In this document: piece by piece, positions 1 through 8,409 of the stretch
How positions within the stretch are numbered: the first letter of the stretch is position 1
How the letters are laid out: every line of letters starts with the position of its first letter
NCBI RefSeq assembly: GCF_000266905.1
Contig: NC_018027.1
Span: 1,984,001-2,048,000 of the forward strand
Length of the DNA: 64,000 bases
Direction of reading: 5' to 3'
From: Mycolicibacterium chubuense NBB4
GTDB lineage: Bacteria > Actinomycetota > Actinomycetes > Mycobacteriales > Mycobacteriaceae
Made by a program: the position numbers and the translations under genes
The notes under the pieces: model-generated
What the model was told of the DNA's origin: nothing
What the model saw: only the letters and a program-made list of their open reading frames with translations
The model's database searches: none

Positions 1-241
1 TCGCCAGCAGCACCTTGATCGTGCTCGCCGGGGCGTAGCTGCCGTACGCGTCGCGGCTGGCCAGCACCCGGCCCGAATCGAGGTCGGCGACCAGCCAGGC
101 CTTGGCCGGTCCGTCCGGAAGCGATGGGGCGGCGGCGGGTTCCACATCGGGCTGTGCGGACACCGCGGGCGCGCCGACGGTCAGGGCGGCCGGGCACATC
201 ACGCCGAGGGCGAGCGCCAGCCCCGCGAACCGTCTTCGCAC
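1..241 (-). CDS. D-alanyl-D-alanine carboxypeptidase, N-terminal part (cut by window edge)
   Basis: Partial gene reading leftward out of the window; about 80 codons are visible. A GTG start at 241 gives a basic MRRR start, a hydrophobic stretch and an Ala-rich cleavage region, so an exported protein. About 55-80 residues in, the sequence [19 protein letters not shown] is followed by [12 protein letters not shown], which carries the SxxK catalytic motif (STIK) of penicillin-binding carboxypeptidases. The same block occurs in the next gene (316-1209), so this is a tandem paralogue. Family role: trimming the terminal D-Ala from peptidoglycan stem peptides outside the membrane. The SGN and KTG motifs would lie beyond the window. 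Confidence 0.85.
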   Translation of the reverse strand, partial: MRRRFAGLALALGVMCPAALTVGAPAVSAQPDVEPAAAPSLPDGPAKAWLVADLDSGRVLASRDAYGSYAPASTIKVLLA

Positions 242-315
242 GGGTGGGGACGCTAGTCGCGCCGGGACTCGCGCAGCGCGCGATCAGATCTCCATCGGGT
301 ATCGGTGCGCCCGCT

Positions 316-1209
316 CTACAGCCGGCTGACGCCCGCGTTCGGCCCGAGCGCGAAACCCCAGTCGAGCAGAGCGGCCGCCTGATCCCAGTACGTCGGCCCG
401 CCCTCTCTGACCAGGCCGTACATCAGCGCCACGACGAGGTGTCTGCCGCCTCTCGTCGCACCGCCGACGAACGTCTTGCGGGCCAGGTCGGTGTATCCGG
501 TCTTCCCGCCGAAAGCGCCGGGGTAGCGGTGGAGCAGTTCGTCCTGGTTGACCAGCACGACGTTGCCGGTCCTGGTCGGGAAGACCGCGGTGGGCTGCGC
601 GGTGATCCGGGCGAAGACCGGGTTGGCCATCGCGGCGCGGAACATCACCGCCAGGTCGTGCGGCGAGGACCACATGTCGATACCGGGACCGTCGAGGCCC
701 GACGGCGATCCGGCGTGCGTGCCCACCGCGCCCAGCTGGGCAGCTTTGGCATTCATCTTCGCCACCGCCACGTCGTGTCCGCCGAGCATGGTGGCCAGGG
801 TGTTGGCCGCGTCGTTGCCCGACACCAGCAGCAGCGCCTCGAGAAGCTGGCGCGCCGTGTAGGTCGTCCCGGCAGTCACCCCCGCGCAGTTGCATTCGAC
901 GCGGGTGTCGGCGTCGTTGGCGACGATCGTGGCGTCCAGCGGCAACTCGTCGAGGACGGTCAGCGCCAGCAGCACCTTGATCGTGCTCGCCGGCGCGTAG
1001 CGGCCGTTCTGGTCGCGCCCGGCCAGCACCGCGCCGGTGTCCATGTCGGCGAGGATCCATGCTTGCGCGGGTCCGTCGGGAATGGGCACTGAACCGATGG
1101 GCTGGCTGATCCCCGACACCGGCACGGCCGCCGCCGTCGGCGCGGAGAAGCCGGTGATGATCACGGTCAGGCACAGCGCGGCCCCCAGGCGCGCGAGAAG
1201 CCTCGTCAT
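316..1209 (-). CDS. dacB2: D-alanyl-D-alanine carboxypeptidase, DacB2-like
   Basis: 297-residue secreted penicillin-binding protein (peptidase S11). The ATG at 1209 gives a signal peptide (MTRLLARLGAALCLTVIITG then Ala-rich). Catalytic motifs are in family order: SxxK as STIK at residues 75-78, SGN at 130-132 and KTG at 236-238 (GGKTG). Expected to remove the terminal D-Ala of the pentapeptide in the periplasm. Its position next to a SnoaL-like gene and rpsP matches M. tuberculosis dacB2 (Rv2911). An upstream in-frame extension to 1473 exists but runs antisense through the next gene, so the start just before the signal peptide is chosen. Confidence 0.92.
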   Translation of the reverse strand: MTRLLARLGAALCLTVIITGFSAPTAAAVPVSGISQPIGSVPIPDGPAQAWILADMDTGAVLAGRDQNGRYAPASTIKVLLALTVLDELPLDATIVANDADTRVECNCAGVTAGTTYTARQLLEALLLVSGNDAANTLATMLGGHDVAVAKMNAKAAQLGAVGTHAGSPSGLDGPGIDMWSSPHDLAVMFRAAMANPVFARITAQPTAVFPTRTGNVVLVNQDELLHRYPGAFGGKTGYTDLARKTFVGGATRGGRHLVVALMYGLVREGGPTYWDQAAALLDWGFALGPNAGVSRL

Positions 1210-1254
1210 GACGGCCGAGCCTAACGGGGTCCGTCCATCGTGTTCAATCAACCC

Positions 1255-1686
1255 ATGCTGAGCCTCGAGGAGATCTCCGACCGGCTGGAAATCCAGCAGC
1301 TGCTGATCGACTACTCCACCGCGATCGACCGGAAGCGGTTCGACGACCTCGACGCGGTGTTCACGCCGGACGCCTACATCGACTACCGCGTGACCGGCGG
1401 GGTCGACGGCCGTTTCCCGGAGGTGAAGGCGTGGCTGAAAGAGGTGCTGCCCAACTTCCCGGCGTACTACCACATGCTCGGCAACGTCGACGTCCGCATC
1501 TCCCGTGATCCGGCCGGCGACACCGCGACGTCGAGGGCGATCTGTTTCAACCCGATGGGAATGGGCGGCGATTCCGGGCAGATTTACTTCGTCGGCATCT
1601 GGTACGTCGACGAGTTCGTCCGGACCGAGCAGGGGTGGCGGATGAGCAAGCGGGTCGAGGAGAAGTGCTTCGACAAGCTCGTGTGA
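1255..1686 (+). CDS. SnoaL-like / NTF2-fold protein
   Basis: 143 residues from ATG 1255 (a GTG at 1240 would add five residues). The sequence reads as a SnoaL_4-type NTF2-fold domain: an N-terminal helix (LEIQQLLIDYSTAIDRKRFD), the pattern LDAVFTPDAYIDY, a central YYHMLGN and a C-terminal strand with a GWRMSKR turn. Such proteins are small cone-shaped isomerases, hydratases or hydroxylase subunits; the substrate cannot be read here. It is divergent from dacB2 and convergent with another SnoaL-like gene 3 bp downstream; the two are distant paralogues. Confidence 0.85.
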   Translation: MLSLEEISDRLEIQQLLIDYSTAIDRKRFDDLDAVFTPDAYIDYRVTGGVDGRFPEVKAWLKEVLPNFPAYYHMLGNVDVRISRDPAGDTATSRAICFNPMGMGGDSGQIYFVGIWYVDEFVRTEQGWRMSKRVEEKCFDKLV

Positions 1687-1689
1687 GTG

Positions 1690-2181
1690 TCAGCGCACCA
1701 CCCGGCGCGCCAGCGCCTCGGCGGTCCGCTTGATCCGCGGCGACAGATAGAGCGAGACGGCGACGTTGAAGATGTCCTCCCGCAGCCGGGTCAGCGTGGA
1801 CGCCGTGAAGACCCACTGCCCGTCGGCCTTCTCGTAGGTCTCCCGGTAGTGGCCGTAACCGCGAAGGTTCACCCCGGGAGCCAGTCGCACCACGTCCTCC
1901 AGAGCCCACACGCCCTGCGCGGTGGTGGGTGAGGTCAGCTCGATCTCCGGGGCGTGCACCTGGTGCACGGTGGCGCGGTCGCCGAGGCTCGCACGGGTGA
2001 ACGCGACGAACTCGTCCGCGCCGACGATCACCTTGCCGCCCGCTTGGGCGGTGTCGCTGCGGAAATCGTCGGCGAACAGGGTGCGCCACGCCGCCCAGTC
2101 CTTGGTGTCGAGGTAGCGGCAGTACCGGGCCTTCAGCCGCTTGATCGACTCGATCTCCATCAGGGCGGCGGCATCGTCCAT
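1690..2181 (-). CDS. SnoaL-like / NTF2-fold protein (Rv2910c-type)
   Basis: 163 residues from ATG 2181. It shows the SnoaL_4 pattern: helix IKRLKARYCRYLDTKDWAAW, then RTLFADDF, a central H-x-V-H segment (TVHQVHAPEIEL), GHYRETYEK, and WVFTASTLTRLRED at the end. Its place immediately before rpsP matches the conserved hypothetical Rv2910c of M. tuberculosis. The reading frame is open upstream to 2349, but that extension crosses the rpsP promoter and lacks family-like sequence. Substrate unknown. Confidence 0.85.
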   Translation of the reverse strand: MDDAAALMEIESIKRLKARYCRYLDTKDWAAWRTLFADDFRSDTAQAGGKVIVGADEFVAFTRASLGDRATVHQVHAPEIELTSPTTAQGVWALEDVVRLAPGVNLRGYGHYRETYEKADGQWVFTASTLTRLREDIFNVAVSLYLSPRIKRTAEALARRVVR

Positions 2182-2221
2182 GTCGTGGAGACTGACATGG
2201 ATTTCTCCCGGTGGCCACGGT

Positions 2222-2232
2222 TCTGGCACAAT
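2222..2232 (+). promoter_or_regulatory. Putative rpsP promoter element shared with rplS
   Basis: TCTGGCACAAT at this place recurs exactly upstream of rplS (5455-5465). It can be read as an extended -10 (TGG plus CACAAT). The next bases are also alike in the two genes (GGGC, then TGTC), which suggests a shared start region. No good -35 is visible. It would leave an rpsP leader of about 130 nt. Assignment as a promoter is inference. Confidence 0.5.
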
Positions 2233-2369
2233 GGGCCGCTGTCCGCGTGCGGCTTCTGGGATTTTCCGGATGCGCCGGGCCGCGGTCACACACGTAAGGC
2301 AAAACCGGATCGGGCAACCCGCCCGCATCGCTGAATTGCAGCGTGGCAACCCAGTAGGAGTAGTCGTTC

Positions 2370-2837
2370 ATGGCTGTCAAGATCAAGCTCACCCGGCTTG
2401 GCAAGATCCGCAATCCTCAGTACCGCATCGCCGTCGCCGACGCGCGCACCCGCCGCGACGGGCGCGCCATCGAGATCATCGGGCGGTACCACCCGAAGGA
2501 AGAGCCGAGCCTCATCGAGATCGACTCGGAGCGCGCCCAGTACTGGCTGGGAGTGGGTGCCCAGCCCACCGAGCCGGTGCTGCAGCTGCTGAAGATCACC
2601 GGTGACTGGCAGAAGTTCAAGGGCCTGCCCGGCGCCGAGGGCACGCTGAAGGTCAAGGAGCCCAAGACGTCCAAGCTGGACCTGTTCAACGCGGCGCTGG
2701 CCGAGGCCGACGGCGGTCCGGGGACCGAGGCCACCACGCCGAAGAAGAAGAAGGCGCCCGCCAAGAAGGCTGACGAGAAGGCCGAGACCGAGACCGCCGA
2801 CGCGACCGAGAGCGCCGACGCCGCAAGCGAGAGCTGA
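2370..2837 (+). CDS. rpsP: 30S ribosomal protein S16
   Basis: 155 residues. The N-terminal 80 residues are a canonical S16 core ([20 protein letters not shown], then [17 protein letters not shown]). The C-terminus carries an actinobacterial extension rich in Lys, Ala and Glu, so the protein is longer than the roughly 85-residue bacterial norm. A GGAG ribosome-binding site lies about 10 nt before the ATG. First gene of the rpsP-KH-rimM-trmD operon, the standard order for this 30S-assembly group. Confidence 0.98.
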   Translation: MAVKIKLTRLGKIRNPQYRIAVADARTRRDGRAIEIIGRYHPKEEPSLIEIDSERAQYWLGVGAQPTEPVLQLLKITGDWQKFKGLPGAEGTLKVKEPKTSKLDLFNAALAEADGGPGTEATTPKKKKAPAKKADEKAETETADATESADAASES

Positions 2838-2845
2838 GCCCGGCC

Positions 2846-3088
2846 GTGAGTTCTGTCGTGGTCGACGCCGTCGAGCACCTGGTCCGCGGAATCGTCGACA
2901 ATCCCGACGACGTCCGGGTCGACATGGTGACCAACCGCCGTGGCCGCACCGTCGAGGTGCACGTCCATCCCGACGACCTGGGCAAGGTCATCGGCCGGGG
3001 CGGCCGCACCGCCACCGCGCTGCGCACTCTGGTGGCCGGCATCGGTGGACGCGGCATCCGCGTCGACGTGGTGGACACCGACCAGTAG
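2846..3088 (+). CDS. khpA: KH-domain RNA-binding protein KhpA
   Basis: 80 residues from GTG 2846, 8 bp after rpsP. A single type II KH domain with the GxxG loop as GRGGR in KVIGRGGRTATALR. KhpA proteins bind RNA, often with KhpB, and affect cell growth and small-RNA biology. Equivalent to Rv2908c of M. tuberculosis by sequence type and position between rpsP and rimM. Confidence 0.95.
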   Translation: MSSVVVDAVEHLVRGIVDNPDDVRVDMVTNRRGRTVEVHVHPDDLGKVIGRGGRTATALRTLVAGIGGRGIRVDVVDTDQ

Positions 3089-3097
3089 CGACTGGCG

Positions 3098-3616
3098 ATG
3101 GACCTGGTGATCGGGCGGGTCGTCAAAGCGCACGGCGTCACCGGCGAGGTGGTGGTCGAGATCCGCACCGACGATCCGGAGAACCGGTTCGCTCCCGGCG
3201 GCACGCTTCGTGGCCGCGCCCCACGCGGCGGAGCGGAACGTGAATACACCGTCGAGTCGGTCCGCGCGCACGGCGGCAGGCTGTTGATGCGGTTCGCAGG
3301 CGTCGCCGACCGCGACTCCGCGGACCGTCTGCGAGGCACGGTGTTCCTCGTGGACTCCGGTGCGCTGCCCCCTATCGATGACCCCGACGAGTTCTACGAC
3401 CACCAACTCGAGGGCATGGCGGTGTCGACCGTCGACGGACGCCGGGTCGGCACCGTGTCCGAGGTCCTGCACACGGCGGCGGGTGAACTGCTGGCCGTGC
3501 GCGACGCCGAGGACCGTGAGGTGCTCGTGCCGTTCGTCTCCGCCATCGTGGTGTCGGTGTCGCTGGCCGAGAAGGCCATCGAGATCGACCCACCCGAGGG
3601 TCTGCTCGAGCTGTAG
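3098..3616 (+). CDS. rimM: Ribosome maturation factor RimM
   Basis: 172 residues. The N-terminal beta-barrel begins [19 protein letters not shown], and the C-terminal PRC-barrel starts near [10 protein letters not shown] and includes VPFVSAIV and the closing [12 protein letters not shown]. RimM binds ribosomal protein S19 and assists 30S head assembly and 16S rRNA processing. Third gene of the rpsP operon, 9 bp after khpA. Confidence 0.97.
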   Translation: MDLVIGRVVKAHGVTGEVVVEIRTDDPENRFAPGGTLRGRAPRGGAEREYTVESVRAHGGRLLMRFAGVADRDSADRLRGTVFLVDSGALPPIDDPDEFYDHQLEGMAVSTVDGRRVGTVSEVLHTAAGELLAVRDAEDREVLVPFVSAIVVSVSLAEKAIEIDPPEGLLEL

Positions 3617-3629
3617 GGGGTCGACGGCC

Positions 3630-4331
3630 GTGCTCATCGACGTCATCACCATCTTCCCGGAGTTTCTGGCACCGCTCCGGCAGGCCCTGCCGGGCAAGGC
3701 CATCGACGCCGGCATCGTCGGGCTGGCCGTTCACGATCTGCGTCGCTGGACGCACGACGTGCACCGTTCGGTGGACGACTCGCCCTACGGGGGCGGGCCC
3801 GGGATGGTGATGAAGGCGCCGGTGTGGGGGGCGGCGCTCGACGAGATCTGTTCGGAGAGAACACTTCTTGTCGTCCCCTCGCCTGCGGGTCGGCGCTTCG
3901 ACCAAGCCACGGCGCAGAGATGGACCACCGAGGAACACCTGGTGTTCGCGTGTGGCCGCTACGAGGGCATCGACCAGCGGGTGGTCGACGACGCGGAGCG
4001 TCGCATGCGGGTCGAAGAGGTCTCGATCGGGGACTACGTGCTGCCGGGTGGTGAATCGGCCGCCCTGGTGATGATCGAGGCGGTGGTCCGGCTGCTGCCC
4101 GAGGTGCTCGGCAATCCCGCGTCGCACCGCGACGATTCCCATTCCGATGCGGTGGGGGGCCTGTTGGAGGGGCCGAGCTACACCCGGCCGGCGAGTTGGC
4201 GCGGACTGGACGTGCCGGACGTCCTTCTCTCCGGCGATCACGCCCGCATCGAAGCCTGGCGGCGGGAGCAAGGCCTGCAGCGTACGCGCGAACGCCGTCC
4301 CGACCTGCTGGCCGACTCGGACGGCAGCTAG
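3630..4331 (+). CDS. trmD: tRNA (guanine-N1-)-methyltransferase TrmD
   Basis: 233 residues from GTG 3630, 13 bp after rimM. A SPOUT-class enzyme that makes m1G37 in tRNA using SAM. Signature segments are visible: [10 protein letters not shown] at the start, [14 protein letters not shown], the trefoil-knot SAM site [22 protein letters not shown] and [12 protein letters not shown]. The frame is open further upstream, but that part overlaps rimM in another frame. Its stop overlaps the stop of the convergent lppW-like gene by 4 bp. Confidence 0.97.
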   Translation: MLIDVITIFPEFLAPLRQALPGKAIDAGIVGLAVHDLRRWTHDVHRSVDDSPYGGGPGMVMKAPVWGAALDEICSERTLLVVPSPAGRRFDQATAQRWTTEEHLVFACGRYEGIDQRVVDDAERRMRVEEVSIGDYVLPGGESAALVMIEAVVRLLPEVLGNPASHRDDSHSDAVGGLLEGPSYTRPASWRGLDVPDVLLSGDHARIEAWRREQGLQRTRERRPDLLADSDGS

Positions 4332-5269
4332 ATCCGGCCTCCCGGGAACATCCTCCGGACCGCCTGGGTGATCGTCGCGCGGGCGTCGTCGGGATCGGTG
4401 GCCTGCATCGAGCCGATCGCCATCACGTAGCGGCGATCGGGGCCGATGACGCCGGTGGACAGGTGCATCCAGTCCGAGCCGATGCAGCACATCCAACCCT
4501 GCTTGACCGCCACGGGGTCGTTCGGCAAACCCTCCGGGATTCCGAAGCGTTGTGGGTAGACGCCGCCGGGCACCATGCCGTCGGGTGCCGTCGGTGTCGA
4601 TGCGGCGAGGTCGGCCAGGATGATGCTCGCCTGCTCGGGTGGCAGCCCGCCGGTGCCCGCCAGCAGCTTGTCGTAGTAGGTCACCAGGTCTTTCGCGGTG
4701 CTGATGGTGTTGAACCACCGTCCGTTGGAGGGCGCCTGCGTCGAGGTCAGCCCGTAGCGGTCGACGACCCGGCTGATGATGTCGCTACCGCCGCTGCGGT
4801 CCCAGAACACCTCGGCGGCGCTGTCGTCGGACGCCCGCAACATGACGTCGAGCATCTTGCGGTCGTCCGGGGACAGTGTGGTCTGACCGTTGGCCACCTG
4901 CAGCAGCAGATCGTCGGCGATGAACAGCTTGACCACCGACGCGATGGCGATCGGCCGGTCGTTGCCGTTGGTCACCAGCTGCCCCGTGCGGCGGTCGAGG
5001 ACGGCCGCGGTGATGTCCGCGCCGGCGTTGGCGGCCTCGGCGGTGGCCTGCTGTTCGCGGCCGGCCAGGCCCGTGAAGGTGGCCGTCGCCTGATCGGGCG
5101 GCGCGTCCGGCAGCGGCGCCGCGGTGCCGAGCGGAGCGACGACGGTGAGCCGGGGACCCGGCGACGCCGGCGTCGACCCGTGCACCTGCGCCTCACACCC
5201 GCCGAGCGCCATCATCGTGACGCCGAGGGCTGCGGTCGTCGTGACCAGCCTCAGCGGCCGCCGTCGCAT
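4328..5269 (-). CDS. lppW: LppW-like lipoprotein with beta-lactamase-type fold
   Basis: 313 residues. Signal sequence with lipobox LGGC (lipidated Cys25). The rest has the order of class A beta-lactamase-like serine hydrolases: SxxK as SVVK (Ser111, Lys114), an SDD in place of SDN (RASDDSAAE) and KxG as KQG ([10 protein letters not shown]). M. tuberculosis lppW (Rv2905) lies in the same slot between trmD and rplS. Whether it is catalytic is not known; an envelope or peptidoglycan-linked role is inferred from the fold. Confidence 0.88.
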   Translation of the reverse strand: MRRRPLRLVTTTAALGVTMMALGGCEAQVHGSTPASPGPRLTVVAPLGTAAPLPDAPPDQATATFTGLAGREQQATAEAANAGADITAAVLDRRTGQLVTNGNDRPIAIASVVKLFIADDLLLQVANGQTTLSPDDRKMLDVMLRASDDSAAEVFWDRSGGSDIISRVVDRYGLTSTQAPSNGRWFNTISTAKDLVTYYDKLLAGTGGLPPEQASIILADLAASTPTAPDGMVPGGVYPQRFGIPEGLPNDPVAVKQGWMCCIGSDWMHLSTGVIGPDRRYVMAIGSMQATDPDDARATITQAVRRMFPGGRI

Positions 5270-5454
5270 CGGTCACCCTCCGTGTTGTCGGTCCCGCACT
5301 GCCCGCGATCAGGGTCGCCGTCGCCCCGTGAATCCAGACCGTCAAGGTTAGACGCCGCAAACTGCGACCGCCTCATGTCCGGCTGTGGTGTTTACCATGT
5401 GGTCAGCAGCCGGCGCGGGCCTCGGCGCACCGGATTTCAGGGTTCCGGCCTTCG

Positions 5455-5465
5455 TCTGGCACAAT
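5455..5465 (+). promoter_or_regulatory. Putative rplS promoter element shared with rpsP
   Basis: The 325-bp gap between the lppW-like gene and rplS (5270-5594) holds no convincing gene. It contains TCTGGCACAAT here, identical to the element upstream of rpsP (2222-2232), followed by a similar start region. Transcription from here would give an rplS leader of about 120 nt. Promoter function is inferred. Confidence 0.5.
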
Positions 5466-5594
5466 TGGGCAGTTGTCTGTGCACCGCCGGAGACGCTCCG
5501 CCGCACGACTCACTCAGACGCCCGAATCACCTCGGCTCTGCGCGCGTCACCCACGACGCTGCCCGGTGCCGCGAACAACAAGGAAGTGTCACCG

Positions 5595-5936
5595 ATGAAC
5601 ACGCTCGATTTCGTCGATCAGACGTCGCTGCGCGACGATGTCCCCGACTTCGGCCCCGGCGACACCGTCAACGTGCACGTGAAGGTCATCGAGGGCTCCA
5701 AGGAGCGCATCCAGGTCTTCAAAGGCGTCGTGATCCGCCGGCAGGGCGGCGGCGTCCGTGAGACGTTCACGGTGCGCAAGGAGAGCTACGGCGTCGGTGT
5801 CGAGCGCACCTTCCCGGTGCATTCGCCCAACATCGACCACATCGACATCGTCACCCGCGGCGATGTGCGCCGCGCGAAGCTGTACTACCTGCGCGAGTTG
5901 CGCGGCAAGAAGGCCAAGATCAAGGAGAAGCGCTGA
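5595..5936 (+). CDS. rplS: 50S ribosomal protein L19
   Basis: 113 residues, the usual length. It begins [19 protein letters not shown] and has the L19 core [29 protein letters not shown], and a basic tail [21 protein letters not shown]19 sits at the 30S-50S interface. The AGGAAG site lies about 8 nt before the ATG; an open frame extending upstream to 5385 has no L19 similarity. Confidence 0.98.
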   Translation: MNTLDFVDQTSLRDDVPDFGPGDTVNVHVKVIEGSKERIQVFKGVVIRRQGGGVRETFTVRKESYGVGVERTFPVHSPNIDHIDIVTRGDVRRAKLYYLRELRGKKAKIKEKR

Positions 5937-5981
5937 CCTCCCACACCGGGGGACCGTTGGCACGCTGGCTACTCTGATCAC

Positions 5982-6836
5982 GTGACCGGACCCAGCGGAA
6001 CGTCGGAATCCGACGACTCGTCAGCCGAGCGGACGCTCGAGAACCCCGATCCCGTGGCCTCCGGAGAAGCCGACGCGGAATCCGAAGAGGAGCGGGAGGC
6101 GCCCGCCAAGAAGCGGGGTGCGCTGCGCGAAGCCGCTCTGCTGATCACCATCGCAGTCGTCCTGTACTACGTGATGCTGACGTTCATCGCGCGGCCTTAT
6201 CTGATTCCGTCGGAGTCGATGGAGCCGACGCTGCACGGCTGCAACGGGTGCGTGGGCGATCGCATCATGGTCGACAAGCTGACCTACGACTTCAGCTCGC
6301 CCAAGCCCGGCGACGTCATCGTCTTCAGGGGTCCGCCGAACTGGAGCATCGGCTACAAGTCGATCCGGTCGGACAACACCGCGATCCGATGGGTGCAGAA
6401 TGCCCTGTCGTTCGTCGGGTTCGTCCCGCCCGACGAGAACGATCTGGTCAAGCGCGTGATCGCCGTGGGTGGGCAGACGGTCGAGTGCCGGGTCACCACC
6501 GGGCTGACCGTCGACGGCAAGCCGCTCAAGGAGCCGTATCTCGATCCCCAGACGCTGAACGCCGATCCCGCTGTCTACCCGTGCCTGGGCAACGAGTTCG
6601 GCCCGGTCAAGGTGCCCGAGGGCCGGCTGTGGGTGATGGGCGACAACCGCACCCACTCGGCCGATTCCCGCGCGCACTGCACGAATGAGCCCGCCGACGT
6701 GCAGCGGGGCCTGTTGTGCACCGGTGACCCCACCGCCGGGACGATCCCGGTGGACAATGTCATCGGGAAGGCCCGGTTCATCGCGTGGCCACCGTCACGG
6801 TGGGGTGGCGTGGACACGGTCGACCCACAGAGTTGA
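5982..6836 (+). CDS. lepB: Signal peptidase I
   Basis: 284 residues from GTG 5982. An acidic cytosolic N-terminus (about 45 residues) is followed by one membrane span (AALLITIAVVLYYVMLTFIA). The periplasmic catalytic domain has the nucleophile in IPSESMEPTL (Ser79) and the general base Lys157 in DLVKRVIAVGG. The box D-like segment is VMGDNRTHSADSR. It cleaves Sec and Tat signal peptides at the outer face of the membrane. Lies between rplS and rnhB as in M. tuberculosis (Rv2903c). Confidence 0.96.
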   Translation: MTGPSGTSESDDSSAERTLENPDPVASGEADAESEEEREAPAKKRGALREAALLITIAVVLYYVMLTFIARPYLIPSESMEPTLHGCNGCVGDRIMVDKLTYDFSSPKPGDVIVFRGPPNWSIGYKSIRSDNTAIRWVQNALSFVGFVPPDENDLVKRVIAVGGQTVECRVTTGLTVDGKPLKEPYLDPQTLNADPAVYPCLGNEFGPVKVPEGRLWVMGDNRTHSADSRAHCTNEPADVQRGLLCTGDPTAGTIPVDNVIGKARFIAWPPSRWGGVDTVDPQS

Positions 6837-6852
6837 CGGGAGGCGCTGACCT

Positions 6853-7608
6853 TTGCCCGCTGCGTGGCCACCGAGAACGGTCATCCGCAAGTCGTCAGGT
6901 CTGCGCACCCTGGAGTCCGCCCTGTACCGCGCGGGGCTGGGCCCGGTCGCCGGCGTCGACGAGGTGGGGCGCGGTGCCTGCGCCGGTCCGCTCGTGGTGG
7001 CGGCCTGCGTCCTCGGCCCGAACCGGCTCGAGAGCCTCTCGGCGCTCGACGATTCCAAGAGGCTCAACGAGACCGAACGGGAGCGGTTGTTTCCGTTGAT
7101 CCGCCGGTACGCGCTGGCTTACCACGTGGTCTTCATCCCGTCGGTGGAGGTGGACCGGCGCGGGGTGCACGTCGCCAACATCGAGGGGATGCGACGGGCG
7201 GTGGCCGGGTTGCCGGTCAAGCCCGGGTATGTGCTCTCCGACGGGTTCCGGGTGCCGGGTCTGCCGGTGCCCTCGCTGCCGGTCGTGGGCGGCGATGCCG
7301 CGGCTGCGTGCATCGCGGCGGCCAGCGTGCTGGCCAAGGTGAGCCGTGACCGGCTGATGGTCGCGATGGAAGCCGAGCACCCTGGATACGGATTCGCCGA
7401 GCACAAGGGGTACAGCACCAGGGCGCACAGCGCCGCGCTGGCTCGGCTCGGACCGTCGAGCCAGCACCGGTATTCGTTCATCAACGTGCGACGGCTGGTA
7501 ATCGGGGAACCGATGGAGCATGAAGAACTGGAGTGGGGAAAGATGAGCCCATTGGGCCCAATGGACTCCGACATATATGACCTACATGAAGGACAGCTGA
7601 GCCGATGA
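6853..7608 (+). CDS. rnhB: Ribonuclease HII
   Basis: 251 residues from TTG 6853; the start is supported by the mycobacterial N-terminus [10 protein letters not shown]. Catalytic acids are in GVDEVGRG (Asp36, Glu37) and DDSKRLNE; other family segments are [21 protein letters not shown] and [12 protein letters not shown]. It removes RNA from RNA-DNA hybrids and single ribonucleotides from DNA. The stop overlaps the next start by 4 bp (ATGA), indicating coupled translation. Confidence 0.96.
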   Translation: MPAAWPPRTVIRKSSGLRTLESALYRAGLGPVAGVDEVGRGACAGPLVVAACVLGPNRLESLSALDDSKRLNETERERLFPLIRRYALAYHVVFIPSVEVDRRGVHVANIEGMRRAVAGLPVKPGYVLSDGFRVPGLPVPSLPVVGGDAAAACIAAASVLAKVSRDRLMVAMEAEHPGYGFAEHKGYSTRAHSAALARLGPSSQHRYSFINVRRLVIGEPMEHEELEWGKMSPLGPMDSDIYDLHEGQLSR

Positions 7609-7910
7609 GTGCCGAAGATCTCGAGAAGTACGAAACCGAGATGGAACTCTCGCTCTACCGCGAGTACAAGGACATCGTCGGCCAGTTCAGCTACGTCGTG
7701 GAGACCGAGCGCCGGTTCTATCTGGCCAACAGCGTCGAACTGTTGCCGCGCAATTCCGACGGCGAGGTCTACTTCGAGTTGCGCCTCTCCGACGCCTGGG
7801 TGTGGGACATGTACCGCCCGGCGCGGTTCGTCAAGCACGTGCGGGTCATCACGTTCAAGGACGTGAACATCGAAGAGGTCGAGAAGCCCGAGCTGCGGCT
7901 GCCCGAGTAG
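7605..7910 (+). CDS. DUF2469 protein (Rv2901c-type)
   Basis: 101 residues beginning [20 protein letters not shown], a highly conserved actinobacterial small protein family of unknown function. It is acidic, without signal peptide or membrane segment, and contains [19 protein letters not shown] and [18 protein letters not shown]. It overlaps rnhB by 4 bp, as in M. tuberculosis, where Rv2901c follows rnhB. It is the last backbone gene before the accessory block. Confidence 0.93.
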   Translation: MSAEDLEKYETEMELSLYREYKDIVGQFSYVVETERRFYLANSVELLPRNSDGEVYFELRLSDAWVWDMYRPARFVKHVRVITFKDVNIEEVEKPELRLPE

Positions 7911-7911
7911 C

Positions 7912-8409
7912 TCACCCGATCCGGGTCACCGTCAGGGGCATCCGGATGGTCAGCCAGCGGTTGATACCGCACGCCCCGCTCGGCCCCACGGTCTCGTCCC
8001 AGCCGATCAGCCGGTCGTCGCGGTCGGGTGCGTCGAGTCGCTTCGCCCAGAACGTGAACGTCTGCGTGCCCGGCGCGGCGGTGCCGTCCGGGCAGGGCTC
8101 CCAGTTCGGGATCGTGCGGGTGGCCCGCCAGCGCTGGCTGGCGTAGACCAGCTGCGCGGTCCAGCCCTGGTCGCTGGTCAATGTGCCGGTGCAGTCCTGG
8201 AACGTCGTGCACGACGACGTGATCGTCCAGGTGGCGGTCACGGTCGCCTCGTTGCGGAAGCTCTCGTTGGTCTTGGCGTACTGGCCGTCAGACACCGCGG
8301 TGAACGTCCCGTTCAGCGCGACGTCGTCGGGGGCGGCCCACGCCGCAGGTGACACGACGCCGATCGTGAGGGCGGCGAGCACGGACGCGGTGCGCAGAAG
8401 CGGTGTCAC
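7912..8409 (-). CDS. Small secreted protein at the end of the mce operon
   Basis: 165 residues from GTG 8409, overlapping the mceF stop by 4 bp. A signal peptide is clear (MTPLLRTASVLAALTIGVVSPAAWAA). The mature part starts APDDVALNGTFTAVSDGQYAKTN and has four Cys (SSCTTFQDC, EPC, GAC) that could form two disulfides. No catalytic motif is recognised. Translational coupling to mceF suggests a role with the Mce complex in the cell envelope; that is inference. Confidence 0.85.
   Translation of the reverse strand: MTPLLRTASVLAALTIGVVSPAAWAAPDDVALNGTFTAVSDGQYAKTNESFRNEATVTATWTITSSCTTFQDCTGTLTSDQGWTAQLVYASQRWRATRTIPNWEPCPDGTAAPGTQTFTFWAKRLDAPDRDDRLIGWDETVGPSGACGINRWLTIRMPLTVTRIG

Noticed and set aside
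5270..5594. Possible small gene or tRNA in the 325-bp gap before rplS.
   Set aside because: No cloverleaf with CCA-compatible stem and no protein-like frame was seen; it is better explained as a promoter and leader.
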